Below are positions 28,167-36,891 of a DNA stretch of 64,000 bases, piece by piece (position 1 is the first letter of the stretch; each line of letters begins with the position of its first letter). A program made the translations under genes and the position numbers. The stretch lies in assembly GCF_009176725.1 (NCBI RefSeq), contig NZ_AP020337.1, positions 1,798,001-1,862,000 on the forward strand. Direction: 5' to 3'. Source of the stretch: Pseudomonas sp. KUIN-1. Lineage in GTDB: Bacteria; Pseudomonadota; Gammaproteobacteria; Pseudomonadales; Pseudomonadaceae. The notes under the pieces are model-generated. The model did not search any database and was not told where the DNA came from. It worked only from the letters and a program-made list of their open reading frames with translations.

Positions 28167-30833
28167 ATGCGCACCGAACAACCGAAAATGATCTACCTGA
28201 AGGATTACCAGGCTCCCGAGTACCTCATCGATGAGACGAACCTGACCTTCGAACTGTTCGACGACCACTCGCTGGTCCACGCGCAGCTGGTCATGCGCCG
28301 CAACCCAGAGCGTGGCGCAGGCCTGCCAGCGCTGGTGCTCGACGGCCAGAATCTGGAACTGATCTCGGTCAAGCTGAGCGATGTGGAGCTTGGCGCTGCC
28401 GATTATCAGCTGACCGACGACCACCTGACCCTGCACCCGCAGGCTGACAGCTTTACGGTCGACAGCACCGTGCGCATCCATCCGGAATCCAACACCGCAC
28501 TGGAAGGGCTGTACAAGTCCAGCGGCATGTTCTGCACCCAGTGCGAGGCCGAAGGCTTCCGCAAGATCACCTATTACCTCGACCGTCCTGACGTGATGAG
28601 CAAGTTCACCACCACCGTCAGCGCCGACAAGCAGGGCTTCCCGATCCTGCTGTCTAACGGCAACCCGGTGGCCAGCGGCGAAGAAGAGGATGGCCGGCAC
28701 TGGGCGACGTGGGAAGATCCGTTCATGAAACCGGCCTACCTGTTTGCGCTGGTGGCCGGCGATCTGTGGTGTATCGAAGACACGTTCACCACTATGAATG
28801 AGCGGAACGTGACCCTGCGTATCTACGTCGAGCCGGAAAACATCGACAAGTGCCAGCACGCCATGACCAGCCTGAAGAAGTCCATGCGCTGGGACGAAGA
28901 GACCTACGGTCGCGAGTACGACCTGGACATCTTCATGATTGTCGCGGTCAACGACTTCAACATGGGGGCGATGGAAAACAAGGGCCTCAACATCTTCAAC
29001 TCCAGTGCCGTGCTGGCGCGTGCCGAGACGGCGACCGATGCCGCACACCAGCGTGTCGAAGCGATCGTCGCCCACGAATACTTCCACAACTGGTCGGGCA
29101 ACCGCGTGACCTGCCGTGACTGGTTCCAGCTGTCGCTCAAGGAAGGCTTCACGGTGTACCGCGACGCCGGTTTCTCGGCCGACATGAACTCGGCCACGGT
29201 CAAGCGTATCCAGGACGTTGCCTATCTGCGTACTCACCAGTTCGCCGAAGATGCGGGGCCGATGGCTCACGCTGTGCGCCCGGACAGCTTTATCGAAATC
29301 TCCAACTTCTACACCCTGACCGTGTACGAAAAGGGCTCGGAAGTGGTCGGCATGCTTCACACCCTGCTGGGGGCTGAAGGCTTCCGCAAGGGCAGCGATC
29401 TGTATTTCGAGCGCCACGACGGCCAGGCCGTGACCTGCGATGACTTCATCAAGGCCATGGAAGACGCCAATGGCGTCGATCTGACTCAGTTCAAACGCTG
29501 GTACAGCCAGGCGGGTACGCCGCGTCTGGCGGTCAGCGAATCGTACGACGCTGCGGCCAAGACCTACAGCCTGACCTTCCGCCAGAGCTGCCCGACCACA
29601 CCAGGCCAGCCTGGCGATCAGAAGCAACCGTTCGTGATCCCGGTCGAACTGGGGCTGCTGGACAGCAAGGGTGGCGAGATTGCCCTGCGTCTGGCGAATG
29701 AGACGGCGGCGACCGGCACTACGCGAGTGTTGTCGGTTACCGAAGCCGAACAGACCTTCACCTTCGTCGATATCGCCGAAAAGCCGCTGCCTTCGCTGCT
29801 GCGCGGCTTCTCTGCACCGGTCAAGCTGAGCTTCCCGTATGACCGCGATCAACTGATGTTCCTGATGCAGCACGACAGCGACGGCTTCAATCGCTGGGAT
29901 GCCGGTCAGCAGTTGTCGGTTCAGGTATTGCAGGAACTGATCGGCCAGCATCAGCAAGGTCAGGCGCTGCTCATGGATCAGCGCCTGATCACTGCGCTGG
30001 GCACCGTGCTGGCGGATGATGGCCTGGATCAGGCGATGGTCGCAGAAATGCTGTCGTTGCCGGGCGAGGCTTATCTGACCGAAATCAGCGAAGTGGCCGA
30101 TGTCGATGCGATTCACGCCGCTCGCGAATTTGCCCGTCAGCAGCTCGCAGAGGGGCTGTTCGATGGGCTGCTGGCGCGCTATCAGGCCAACCGCGAAGTG
30201 TCGAAGGTCACGCCTTATGTGGCCGAAGCCGCGCACTTCGCCCGTCGTGCCCTGCAGAACATCGCGCTGTCGTACCTGATGCTCAGCGGCAAGCCGGAGG
30301 TACTGGCAGCCACTATCGACCAGTTCGACACCAGCGACAACATGACCGAGCGCCTCACCGCGCTGGCCGTGCTGGTCAATTCGCCGTTCACTGCCGAGCG
30401 CGACAAGGCGCTCGACGTGTTTGCCGAGAACTTCAAGAGCAATGCGCTGGTCATGGATCAGTGGTTCAGCGTTCAGGCGGCGAGCACGTTGCCGGGCGGC
30501 CTGCAGCGTGTTCAGGAACTCATGAAGCACCCAGCCTTCAGCATCAAGAATCCGAACAAGGTGCGTGCCTTGATTGGTGCCTTCGCCGGGCAGAACCTGG
30601 TCAACTTCCACGCGGCAGATGGCTCCGGCTATCGCTTCCTGGCAGACCTGGTGATCGAGCTGAACGCGCTGAACCCGCAGATCGCTTCTCGTCAATTGGC
30701 ACCACTGACCCGCTGGCGCAAATACGACAGCGCCCGTCAGGCGCGGATGAAAGCCGAGCTGGAACGCATTCTCGCCTCCGGCAAACTGTCTGCGGACGTG
30801 TATGAAGTGGTGAGCAAAAGCCTGGCTGAATGA
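28167..30833 (+). CDS. pepN: Aminopeptidase N
   Basis: A cytoplasmic M1-family zinc metallopeptidase of 888 residues that removes N-terminal residues from peptides. It has the exopeptidase motif GAMEN and the zinc site HEYFHNW with the downstream Glu in LKEGFTVYRD. The N-terminal domain and long C-terminal helical domain are complete. AAGGATT lies before the ATG. A strong terminator follows 36 bases after the stop, closing the nadK-pepN run. Confidence 0.98.
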   Translation: MRTEQPKMIYLKDYQAPEYLIDETNLTFELFDDHSLVHAQLVMRRNPERGAGLPALVLDGQNLELISVKLSDVELGAADYQLTDDHLTLHPQADSFTVDSTVRIHPESNTALEGLYKSSGMFCTQCEAEGFRKITYYLDRPDVMSKFTTTVSADKQGFPILLSNGNPVASGEEEDGRHWATWEDPFMKPAYLFALVAGDLWCIEDTFTTMNERNVTLRIYVEPENIDKCQHAMTSLKKSMRWDEETYGREYDLDIFMIVAVNDFNMGAMENKGLNIFNSSAVLARAETATDAAHQRVEAIVAHEYFHNWSGNRVTCRDWFQLSLKEGFTVYRDAGFSADMNSATVKRIQDVAYLRTHQFAEDAGPMAHAVRPDSFIEISNFYTLTVYEKGSEVVGMLHTLLGAEGFRKGSDLYFERHDGQAVTCDDFIKAMEDANGVDLTQFKRWYSQAGTPRLAVSESYDAAAKTYSLTFRQSCPTTPGQPGDQKQPFVIPVELGLLDSKGGEIALRLANETAATGTTRVLSVTEAEQTFTFVDIAEKPLPSLLRGFSAPVKLSFPYDRDQLMFLMQHDSDGFNRWDAGQQLSVQVLQELIGQHQQGQALLMDQRLITALGTVLADDGLDQAMVAEMLSLPGEAYLTEISEVADVDAIHAAREFARQQLAEGLFDGLLARYQANREVSKVTPYVAEAAHFARRALQNIALSYLMLSGKPEVLAATIDQFDTSDNMTERLTALAVLVNSPFTAERDKALDVFAENFKSNALVMDQWFSVQAASTLPGGLQRVQELMKHPAFSIKNPNKVRALIGAFAGQNLVNFHAADGSGYRFLADLVIELNALNPQIASRQLAPLTRWRKYDSARQARMKAELERILASGKLSADVYEVVSKSLAE

Positions 30834-30869
30834 GGGTTGTCCGGTGCCTGACAGGCACTTGTGACAAAG

Positions 30870-30901
30870 GCGCTGTCCGCTGCTGCGGACAGCGCTTTTT
30901 T
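30870..30901 (+). terminator. Rho-independent terminator after pepN
   Basis: GCGCTGTCCGC and GCGGACAGCGC make a perfect 11-bp stem with a TGCT loop, followed by six T residues. Confidence 0.95.
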
Positions 30902-30939
30902 ATGCGAAGTGTGCGTCGCCATGCGGGTTTTGACGATCG

Positions 30940-31012
30940 TGCCAATGCTCCGCGTTGGCATGCATTGGGTGACGCTCTGCGTCACGAAATGCGCTGCCAC
31001 GCGGAGTGCTAA
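30940..31012 (+). repeat. Single DUF1534-type repeat, inverted arrangement
   Basis: GTGACGCTCTGCGTCACGAA and CCACGCGGAGTG are flanked by an inverted half (CAATGCTCCGCGTTGGCATGC). It is the same family as the arrays at 9.0 and 18.7 kb. Confidence 0.65.
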
Positions 31013-31052
31013 TCGTTATACACAAATCCGCTTTTGATTCTGGCCGTAGGCC

Positions 31053-31140
31053 GTAGGAGCGAACTTGTTCGCGAAAGAGCAGGTGTTCTCCGAAAATGCA
31101 TTGTCTGAGCTACCGTCTTCGCGAACAAGTTCGCTCCTAC
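31053..31140 (+). repeat. REP doublet (REPIN) with 22-base inverted arms
   Basis: Arm 31053-31074 (GTAGGAGCGAACTTGTTCGC plus two bases) is perfectly complementary to 31119-31140, with 44 bases between. Each arm has the internal palindrome GCGAACTTGTTCGC. This matches the REP sequences mobilised by RAYT transposases in Pseudomonas; no RAYT gene lies in the window. The remaining 130 bases up to 31270 should contain the yjfI-like operon promoter; none is clear. Confidence 0.85.
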
Positions 31141-31270
31141 GCCCTTCGGACAGAAGCAAGATGACGATATCCTCTCCCGCAAAAAATCTCACATGTGATG
31201 TGTATCTATCCTTGAATGCATCTGCTACGTTGCTTACCTGATTCACGGCCAGCAGCAAGGGGAAGCGCCA

Positions 31271-31924
31271 ATGCCTCGTAAAACCCAGGGCGATAACGCA
31301 GCGGTCCCGGCCAAGGTTTCCAAGAGTTCCACCGATTACATGCGTGAAATGCGTCAGCGGCTCAAGGAGGCGGGGCTGGTGAAGCGCGAATTCTGGATCC
31401 GGCCGGAAAATGTCGATGCCCTGCGGGGTATCGAAAAAGCCTTAAGACAGCCCTTTTTGGGCGACAGAATAAAACTGGAGGACTTCATGACCGAGAATAC
31501 CCACTGGACCATCAGCTCTCTGCAGAAGGCACTCAGCGAACTGGAACTGGTGACGAACGGCAAGATCGAGCTCGACGTGACCGAGGGCGATGCCTCGGGG
31601 ATCAGGCTGACCATGGCTGACTACGGCGACCTGCCGATCTACATCGCCGTAGAAGGCGAGCAGATTCTCGCCGACGCGACCTTGATCGAAGTGAACAAGA
31701 TCAAGAACGTGCAAGCGTTCAACGACGTTGTCCTGCGCAGCCGCGACCTGTTTCCGCTGTCGTCGGTCGGCATCGAAAAGCTGGGCGGCGGTCAGGAAGT
31801 CTACTGCCTGTTCGGCGCATTGAGCGCGGCATCGTCGCTCACGGTCGTGGTGCAGGAAATTCTCACCCTCGCGGACAACGTGATCCGTGCGGCCGATGCT
31901 TTTGAAGATCATTTCATCTACTGA
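31271..31924 (+). CDS. yjfI: YjfI-like DUF2170 protein
   Basis: A 217-residue soluble protein. The first 65 residues are basic (MREMRQRLKEAGLVKREFWI); the rest is the DUF2170 domain (WTISSLQKALSELE..., IYIAVEGEQILADATLIEV). E. coli yjfI heads the yjfIJKLMC operon, and the same order follows here. AAGGGGAA precedes the ATG. Function is unknown; it is associated with PspA paralogues. Confidence 0.85.
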   Translation: MPRKTQGDNAAVPAKVSKSSTDYMREMRQRLKEAGLVKREFWIRPENVDALRGIEKALRQPFLGDRIKLEDFMTENTHWTISSLQKALSELELVTNGKIELDVTEGDASGIRLTMADYGDLPIYIAVEGEQILADATLIEVNKIKNVQAFNDVVLRSRDLFPLSSVGIEKLGGGQEVYCLFGALSAASSLTVVVQEILTLADNVIRAADAFEDHFIY

Positions 31925-31950
31925 ACAGCGCTGTCAGGCGGAGAACATTC

Positions 31951-32658
31951 ATGACTACAAGTATCTGGAAAAAACTGGTGACCGCTGTTCGTGGCGGCGC
32001 TTCCGAAGTGGGCGAGTCGATTGCCGACGCCAATGCCATCCGCATTCTGGACCAGGAAATCCGCGACGCCGAGAACGCGCTGGTCAAGGCCCGCGACGGG
32101 CTGATCACCATCAAGGCCAAGCACAAACTTTCGGCACAGCGTCTTGAAGAGCACGCTACCAGCATTGCCAACTGGGAAGGCCGCGCCATGCAGGCCCTGA
32201 ACAAGGGTGAAGAAGCCCTGGCCGTAGAATGCGCGAACAAGATCGCCGAAATCGAAGCCCTGCGTGATCAGGAGCAGGAACTGGCCGACCAGTTCAGCAA
32301 GCAGGTCAACCTGCTGCAGGATCAGGTGATCAAGGCCGAATCGCGAATCAAGAGCCTCAAGCAGCAGGTCGAGATGGCCAAGGCCCGTGAAACCGTGCAA
32401 AAGGCCCGCGTTGCAACGGCTACTGCAACCGGTGGTGCCAGTGGCGCCGTCGAAACCGCAGTCGGCTCGCTGGCACGTCTCAAGCAGCGCCAGGATGAAC
32501 AGGACGCCAAGCTCGAAGCAGCTGAAGAACTGGCCACCCAGTCCAGCGGCAGCGATCTGGAGCGTCGTCTGCAGGATGCCGGAATCGGTGCTAAAAGCGG
32601 CGGTGCGCAAGATGTACTGGCGCGCCTGAAAGCCAAAAGTCAGACGCCGGCTCAGTAA
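31951..32658 (+). CDS. yjfJ: PspA/IM30 family protein (YjfJ-like)
   Basis: A 235-residue, mostly helical coiled-coil protein of the PspA/IM30/Vipp1 family, which binds and stabilises stressed membranes as ESCRT-III-like oligomers. The N-terminal helix MTTSIWKKLVTAVRGGASE and long heptad-rich stretch (about 25-190) are visible. It follows yjfI by 26 bases and is followed by a rhomboid gene, unlike the E. coli operon. Confidence 0.92.
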   Translation: MTTSIWKKLVTAVRGGASEVGESIADANAIRILDQEIRDAENALVKARDGLITIKAKHKLSAQRLEEHATSIANWEGRAMQALNKGEEALAVECANKIAEIEALRDQEQELADQFSKQVNLLQDQVIKAESRIKSLKQQVEMAKARETVQKARVATATATGGASGAVETAVGSLARLKQRQDEQDAKLEAAEELATQSSGSDLERRLQDAGIGAKSGGAQDVLARLKAKSQTPAQ

Positions 32659-32688
32659 GCGCTGCAACAAGGCAGGCGAGGGTGGTGC

Positions 32689-33243
32689 ATGGCGTTTTCC
32701 CGACGACTCAAGGTCATCCTCGTCCTGTCGGCCGTGTTGATTGCGGTACAGGCATTCAACTCGATGACCAGCAACAGTCTGCTGCAGTTCGGTATCATGC
32801 CGCGCAGCCTCACCGGGTTGCGCGGCATTGTGTTTGCCCCCTTTTTGCACGGGTCGATTCAGCACTTGCTCAGCAATCTGTTGCCGTTCATTGTGCTGAG
32901 CTGGCTGGTGGCGACCGAGGGTGTCAGGCGTTATGCATGGGTCGCCGGGCTGGTTTGCCTGCTGGGCGGACTGCTGGTCTGGAGCTTCGGTCGCAGCAAT
33001 ATTCATGTCGGCGCAAGTGGTCTGATTTTTGGTTTGTGGGCTTATCTGCTGGCGCGGGCGTGGTATCAGCGCAGTATCGCCAGTGTGCTGATCGCGCTGC
33101 TGGTGCTGGCCGCTTACAGCGGGCTGGTGTTCGGCTTCGTTCCGGTGGCCGGTGTGTCGTTCGAATCACATATCGCGGGTGCACTTGCAGGCGTTTGTGT
33201 GGCCTGGCTGATGCATTCCAGGGCATTGCTGGCGCAGAAATGA
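32689..33243 (+). CDS. Rhomboid family intramembrane serine protease (small)
   Basis: A 184-residue, six-helix rhomboid without extra cytoplasmic domains. The catalytic Ser lies in HVGASGLIFGLWAY, the His in FESHIAGALAG, and FLHGSIQHLLSNLLPF is the helix-2 motif. It sits inside a yjf-like operon between the PspA paralogue and yjfK, where E. coli has none. I infer a link with membrane-stress handling. AGGCGAGGGTGGTGC lies before the ATG. Confidence 0.9.
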   Translation: MAFSRRLKVILVLSAVLIAVQAFNSMTSNSLLQFGIMPRSLTGLRGIVFAPFLHGSIQHLLSNLLPFIVLSWLVATEGVRRYAWVAGLVCLLGGLLVWSFGRSNIHVGASGLIFGLWAYLLARAWYQRSIASVLIALLVLAAYSGLVFGFVPVAGVSFESHIAGALAGVCVAWLMHSRALLAQK

Positions 33244-33327
33244 GTCAGTCTCGCGCTTGCAGGCAGTGCGCCTGTTGCGCTTGAAGAGCGTTATATATCG
33301 TCACCCGTCACTGCAAGGAAACGGATT

Positions 33328-33993
33328 ATGAGTTGGTTCAAACGGGCCATGGGCCTGGAAGCCCCCAAGGCATCAGGCCGGGACGGCACACAACCGGTCA
33401 GCACGGTCAGTCCGCTGGGGCTGGCCTCCGGACGGATGCTGTGCCTGGACAGTTCGCTGAAACTGTTGCTCGACGGTCACTCGGAAGTGGTCGTTCCGGG
33501 CGATGAAAAGGTCTGGTCCGTGGGGCATATCGATCTCGGCCAGTCCATGGCGCTGCATCGTTTCTACCTCGATAACGAGGACTATTTTCTGCAAGTGGTC
33601 AGCACTGGCCCCAACCCGGAAGACGTACAGGACATCATCCTGTTCGGCTACTACGGCGCCGAGCCGATCACCAGCAAGGATGAGTTGCTGCGCCTGACCG
33701 GCCCGTCGTCGAAGATCGGCCTGCCGACCTACGAGCACGATGGCGAGGTCTTCGAGCGGCAATGGGGGACTTCACCCGGCCAGACCGAGCTGACGCCACT
33801 CGATGAAAACATCGTCAGTCCTGACGCGACTTATCGTGTCAAGCACCTGAGCATGCTGTACGCCCGCGAAACAGGACTGATCAACCGCCGTGAGTTTCTG
33901 CTGTTTTCCGTAGAGGAAGACGAGGAGGGCAGCATCACGCTCACCACGGCGGTCGGCATAACGCTGCAATCCACTGATATCAACGTTCTTTGA
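33328..33993 (+). CDS. yjfK: YjfK-like DUF2491 protein
   Basis: A 221-residue acidic soluble protein, MSWFKRAMGLEAPKASGRD, with the DUF2491 body (FYLDNEDYFLQVVSTGPNPEDVQDIILFGYYG, YERQWG-like FERQWGTSPGQTELTPLDE). Function is unknown. AAGGAAACGGATT before the ATG fits a ribosome site. Gene order places it as yjfK; it is 13 bases from yjfL. Confidence 0.85.
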   Translation: MSWFKRAMGLEAPKASGRDGTQPVSTVSPLGLASGRMLCLDSSLKLLLDGHSEVVVPGDEKVWSVGHIDLGQSMALHRFYLDNEDYFLQVVSTGPNPEDVQDIILFGYYGAEPITSKDELLRLTGPSSKIGLPTYEHDGEVFERQWGTSPGQTELTPLDENIVSPDATYRVKHLSMLYARETGLINRREFLLFSVEEDEEGSITLTTAVGITLQSTDINVL

Positions 33994-34006
33994 CAAGGAA
34001 ATCCTC

Positions 34007-34432
34007 ATGATCGACGCGCTGCGTATGTCGCTCAATGCCACTGCTGTATTCGGCTTCGTCATGTACATCCTGGTGGCGGCGATTCTGTTCGCGCTGTTCC
34101 AGTTCATCTACAGCCGGATCACGCCGCACAAGGAATTTGCGCTGATTCGCGAGAATAACAGCGCAGCGGCAGTTGCCCTCGGTGGCTCGCTGATCGGTTT
34201 CGCGCTGCCGGCCAGTAACATTATCAGCTACAGCATCAGCATTCTGGACGTGGTCGTCTGGGCAGTGATCGCCGCCGTCGTGCAACTGCTGGCGTTCGGC
34301 GCTACCAGCCTGGTGCTCAAGGGCCTGTCGACGCGTATCGCCAAGGGTGAAATGGCGGCGGCCATCTATTCGGCCAGCGTCGCGATCAGCGTCGGTCTTC
34401 TCAACGCGGCCTGCATGACCCCGTCGGTCTGA
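34007..34432 (+). CDS. yjfL: YjfL-like DUF350 membrane protein
   Basis: A 141-residue inner-membrane protein with four hydrophobic segments, the DUF350 architecture, including NNSAAAVALGGSLIGFALPASN. AAGGAAATCCTC precedes the ATG. Function is unknown. Confidence 0.88.
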   Translation: MIDALRMSLNATAVFGFVMYILVAAILFALFQFIYSRITPHKEFALIRENNSAAAVALGGSLIGFALPASNIISYSISILDVVVWAVIAAVVQLLAFGATSLVLKGLSTRIAKGEMAAAIYSASVAISVGLLNAACMTPSV

Positions 34433-34459
34433 CGGCAGCCTTGAACAAGGAGACTCACG

Positions 34460-35206
34460 ATGAGACGTAGTTCAGTAAAACTGGTACTCGCCGGTGCGCT
34501 GCCGCTGGCCCTTGCCGGTTGCGGTCCGTCCGAGAAAAAGGACACCGTCAACGCCAAGGCCAACTTCAGTTCGGTGCAGGAATGCGTCGATGCCAAGGTG
34601 CCGGTGAATATCTGTTCGGATGCCTACATGCAGGCGCTGTCCGACCATCGCCGCATTGCGCCGACCTATGATGACAAGGCGTCCTGCGACGCGGACTTCG
34701 TCCCGGATTATTGCCAGGTCACCTCTGACGGCAAGTACATGCCTAAACTCGGCGGCTTCGAACTGGGCTTTTCCGGGCAAGTGCCGAAAGAGGCGCTGGA
34801 CCGCGCCAATCAGGAAGTCACCCAGTCTGCTCCGTCGGGCATGAGCGGCACCACCGGCCTGATGGCCGGCCTGCTGATCGGCAATCTGCTCAGCAACGGC
34901 TTCGGCAATAACCGCTATTACTCGCAGCCCATTTACCAGACGCGCGATGACCGGGGCGGTTATTACAGCTCGTCCCTGCCGAGTCAGATCGATCGCGGCA
35001 AGACCTTCGGGCGCTCGACCCAGGCGCAATCCAGCCCGGATCGCAGCTACGGCAAGAGCACCCTGGGGCGCAACCTGGGCAGCTCGGGTTCCGGCTCGTC
35101 TTCGGTGTCATCGACCATCTCGCGCGGCGGCTTCGGCAGCCAGGCCTCGGCACGCAGTGGCTGGGGCGGCAAGAGCAGCAGTGGCAGCAGCAGTTTCGGA
35201 GGCTGA
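34460..35206 (+). CDS. yjfM: YjfM-like DUF1190 lipoprotein
   Basis: A 248-residue protein with a lipoprotein signal (LVLAGALPLALAGC, lipidated Cys21). The DUF1190 core carries paired cysteines (VQECVDAKVPVNICSDAYMQAL, CDADFVPDYCQ) and a short hydrophobic Gly-rich stretch (TGLMAGLLIGNLLSNGFGNN). The Ser/Gly-rich C-terminal tail (about 190-248) ends SSFGG. It is probably cell-envelope located. AAGGAGACTCACG before the ATG is a strong ribosome site. Confidence 0.85.
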   Translation: MRRSSVKLVLAGALPLALAGCGPSEKKDTVNAKANFSSVQECVDAKVPVNICSDAYMQALSDHRRIAPTYDDKASCDADFVPDYCQVTSDGKYMPKLGGFELGFSGQVPKEALDRANQEVTQSAPSGMSGTTGLMAGLLIGNLLSNGFGNNRYYSQPIYQTRDDRGGYYSSSLPSQIDRGKTFGRSTQAQSSPDRSYGKSTLGRNLGSSGSGSSSVSSTISRGGFGSQASARSGWGGKSSSGSSSFGG

Positions 35207-35217
35207 CGGTTCGCGGC

Positions 35218-36375
35218 ATGAAAAAGATCAGCATCGAGGAACGTCCGGACTGGCGCACCACCGCCGAGCGTGAAGGGTTCAACTTTCACACCATCGATGG
35301 CGAGCGTTACTGGGACGAGCGCGGGTATTACCTGTTCAGCGAACAGCAGATTACCCGCGATCTTGAAGCGCCCACCCAGGAGCTTCACCAGATGTGCATG
35401 GATGCCGTGGCGCGAGTGGTGGACAGCGAAGCGCTGCTCCATCAACTGGCGATCCCGGAAGCTTTCTTCGACCTGATCCAGAGCTCATGGAAGGAGGGAC
35501 ATCCGCATCTGTACGGACGCTTCGATTTTGCCTACGACGGCACGGGCCCGGCAAAGATGTACGAAATCAATGCCGATACGCCGACCAGTCTGATGGAAGC
35601 CGGGGCGGTGCAACTGCTCTGGCTGGAAGAGCAGATGGCGCGCGGCGTGCTGCCTGCGCATGCCACCCAGTTCAACTCGATTGCCGAGGATCTGGTTCGG
35701 GCCTTTGCCGAGTTTCCCGGTACGACTCCGTTCTACTTCTCGGCGATGTCCGGTTCCATCGAAGACCGGGGCACCACCGATTTTCTGCGGCGTATGGCGG
35801 CACACGTCGGCATCGATGCGAGGCATATCGATATCGAAGACATCGGGCTCGGCGCTGACGGGCGTTTTGTCGATCTGGACGGGCGCTGGATCGAGCGCTT
35901 GTTCAAGCTGCACGCGTGGGAGCATATCTTTCACGAGGAATTCGGTCAGCACGTGTCAGCGAGCGGCACTCAGTTTGTCGAACCGGCGTGGAAGGCGATT
36001 CTCAGCAACAAGGGTATTCTGCCGTTGTTGTGGCAGTTCAACGAAGGCCATCCGAACCTGCTGCCCGCGCATGTCGACCAGGACGCGAACAAAGCGGTCC
36101 CCAAAGGCTGGGTACGCAAACCGTACTTTTCCCGTGAGGGCGCCAATATCGAAATGCGCACGCCTGGCGATCAGGTGATCTCGGTCGATGGGCCCTACAC
36201 CGATGCGCCCTACATTCTGCAGGCGTACTCGCCGCTTCCGCGATTCGGCGACAGCTACACGCTGATCGGCTCCTGGGTCATCGGCGATCTTGCGTCCGGG
36301 ATCGGCATTCGTGAAGACGACAGCCTGATCACCAAGGACACCAGCCGCTTCCTGCCACACGTCGTCATCGACTGA
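35218..36375 (+). CDS. yjfC: Glutathionylspermidine synthase-like ATP-grasp protein (YjfC)
   Basis: A 385-residue ATP-grasp-type ligase related to the synthetase half of E. coli Gss and to YgiC/YjfC. Conserved stretches are FDFAYDGTGPAKMYEINADTPTSLMEAG, NEGHPNLLPA and KPYFSREGANIEM. YjfC-like proteins lack the amidase half, and their peptide or polyamine substrate is not established. It is the last gene of the operon, 11 bases after yjfM, and a terminator follows. Confidence 0.88.
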   Translation: MKKISIEERPDWRTTAEREGFNFHTIDGERYWDERGYYLFSEQQITRDLEAPTQELHQMCMDAVARVVDSEALLHQLAIPEAFFDLIQSSWKEGHPHLYGRFDFAYDGTGPAKMYEINADTPTSLMEAGAVQLLWLEEQMARGVLPAHATQFNSIAEDLVRAFAEFPGTTPFYFSAMSGSIEDRGTTDFLRRMAAHVGIDARHIDIEDIGLGADGRFVDLDGRWIERLFKLHAWEHIFHEEFGQHVSASGTQFVEPAWKAILSNKGILPLLWQFNEGHPNLLPAHVDQDANKAVPKGWVRKPYFSREGANIEMRTPGDQVISVDGPYTDAPYILQAYSPLPRFGDSYTLIGSWVIGDLASGIGIREDDSLITKDTSRFLPHVVID

Positions 36376-36395
36376 GCCCTGCCTGTCATCACCCG

Positions 36396-36436
36396 GTGTT
36401 ACTGGCTTGAAGCAAGTAACACTCTTGTTGTTACCA
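36396..36436 (+). terminator. Probable terminator of the yjf-like operon
   Basis: GTGTTACT and AGTAACAC form an 8-bp stem around GGCTTGAAGCA, followed by the T-rich stretch TCTTGTTGTT. It lies 20 bases after the yjfC stop. Confidence 0.65.
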
Positions 36437-36891
36437 CACGTTCATATACCCGCCATCAAGCAGCGATAATAAGTGGTTTTATGAGTGTGCTGTCTGACAA
36501 TCAAACAGACGATGTTGTTGTTTTTAATCCTGGTCATAACGCGGGGGCACGACGTTTCAGATCTGTACCTTATATAAGGTGTGATCTGTTCTTTATCGCC
36601 TGTTGGCATTCACGTTGCATTACTGTGGGCTATTCCGGGTGCCTGCTTCATTGGTGTTTAACAGCGCGTTGTCGATTCTTCTTGTTCTGTGAAGTTTCCT
36701 ACAGACATATTCCCGATAGATAACCTGTTCGCGGTAAGAATACGTGGGCAATTCGGTTTGCCTGTTAAACAAACGGTTATTGGCCGAACGTCAATAACCG
36801 TGTCGCCCTTACAACCTGCCGTTTACACGGAACTATTCCCGGCCTGGACGCCAGACACGCGTCCCGACGTGGCCATGCAAGGAGAGCCCAC
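36437..36891 (+). other. AT-rich intergenic region before the DUF1329 gene
   Basis: About 455 bases of lower GC than the flanks, with runs such as GTTGTTGTTTTTAATCC. An 80-codon ORF at 36481-36723 has Cys-rich, unlike composition and no ribosome site, so I do not call it. A DUF1302 gene, often found before DUF1329, is absent. Confidence 0.5.

Noticed and set aside
27960..30695. A 911-codon ORF antisense to pepN.
   Set aside because: Open only because of strong third-position GC in pepN; it has no family features.
36481..36723. An 80-codon ORF in the AT-rich spacer before the DUF1329 gene.
   Set aside because: No ribosome site, Cys/aromatic-rich random composition and no neighbour link.
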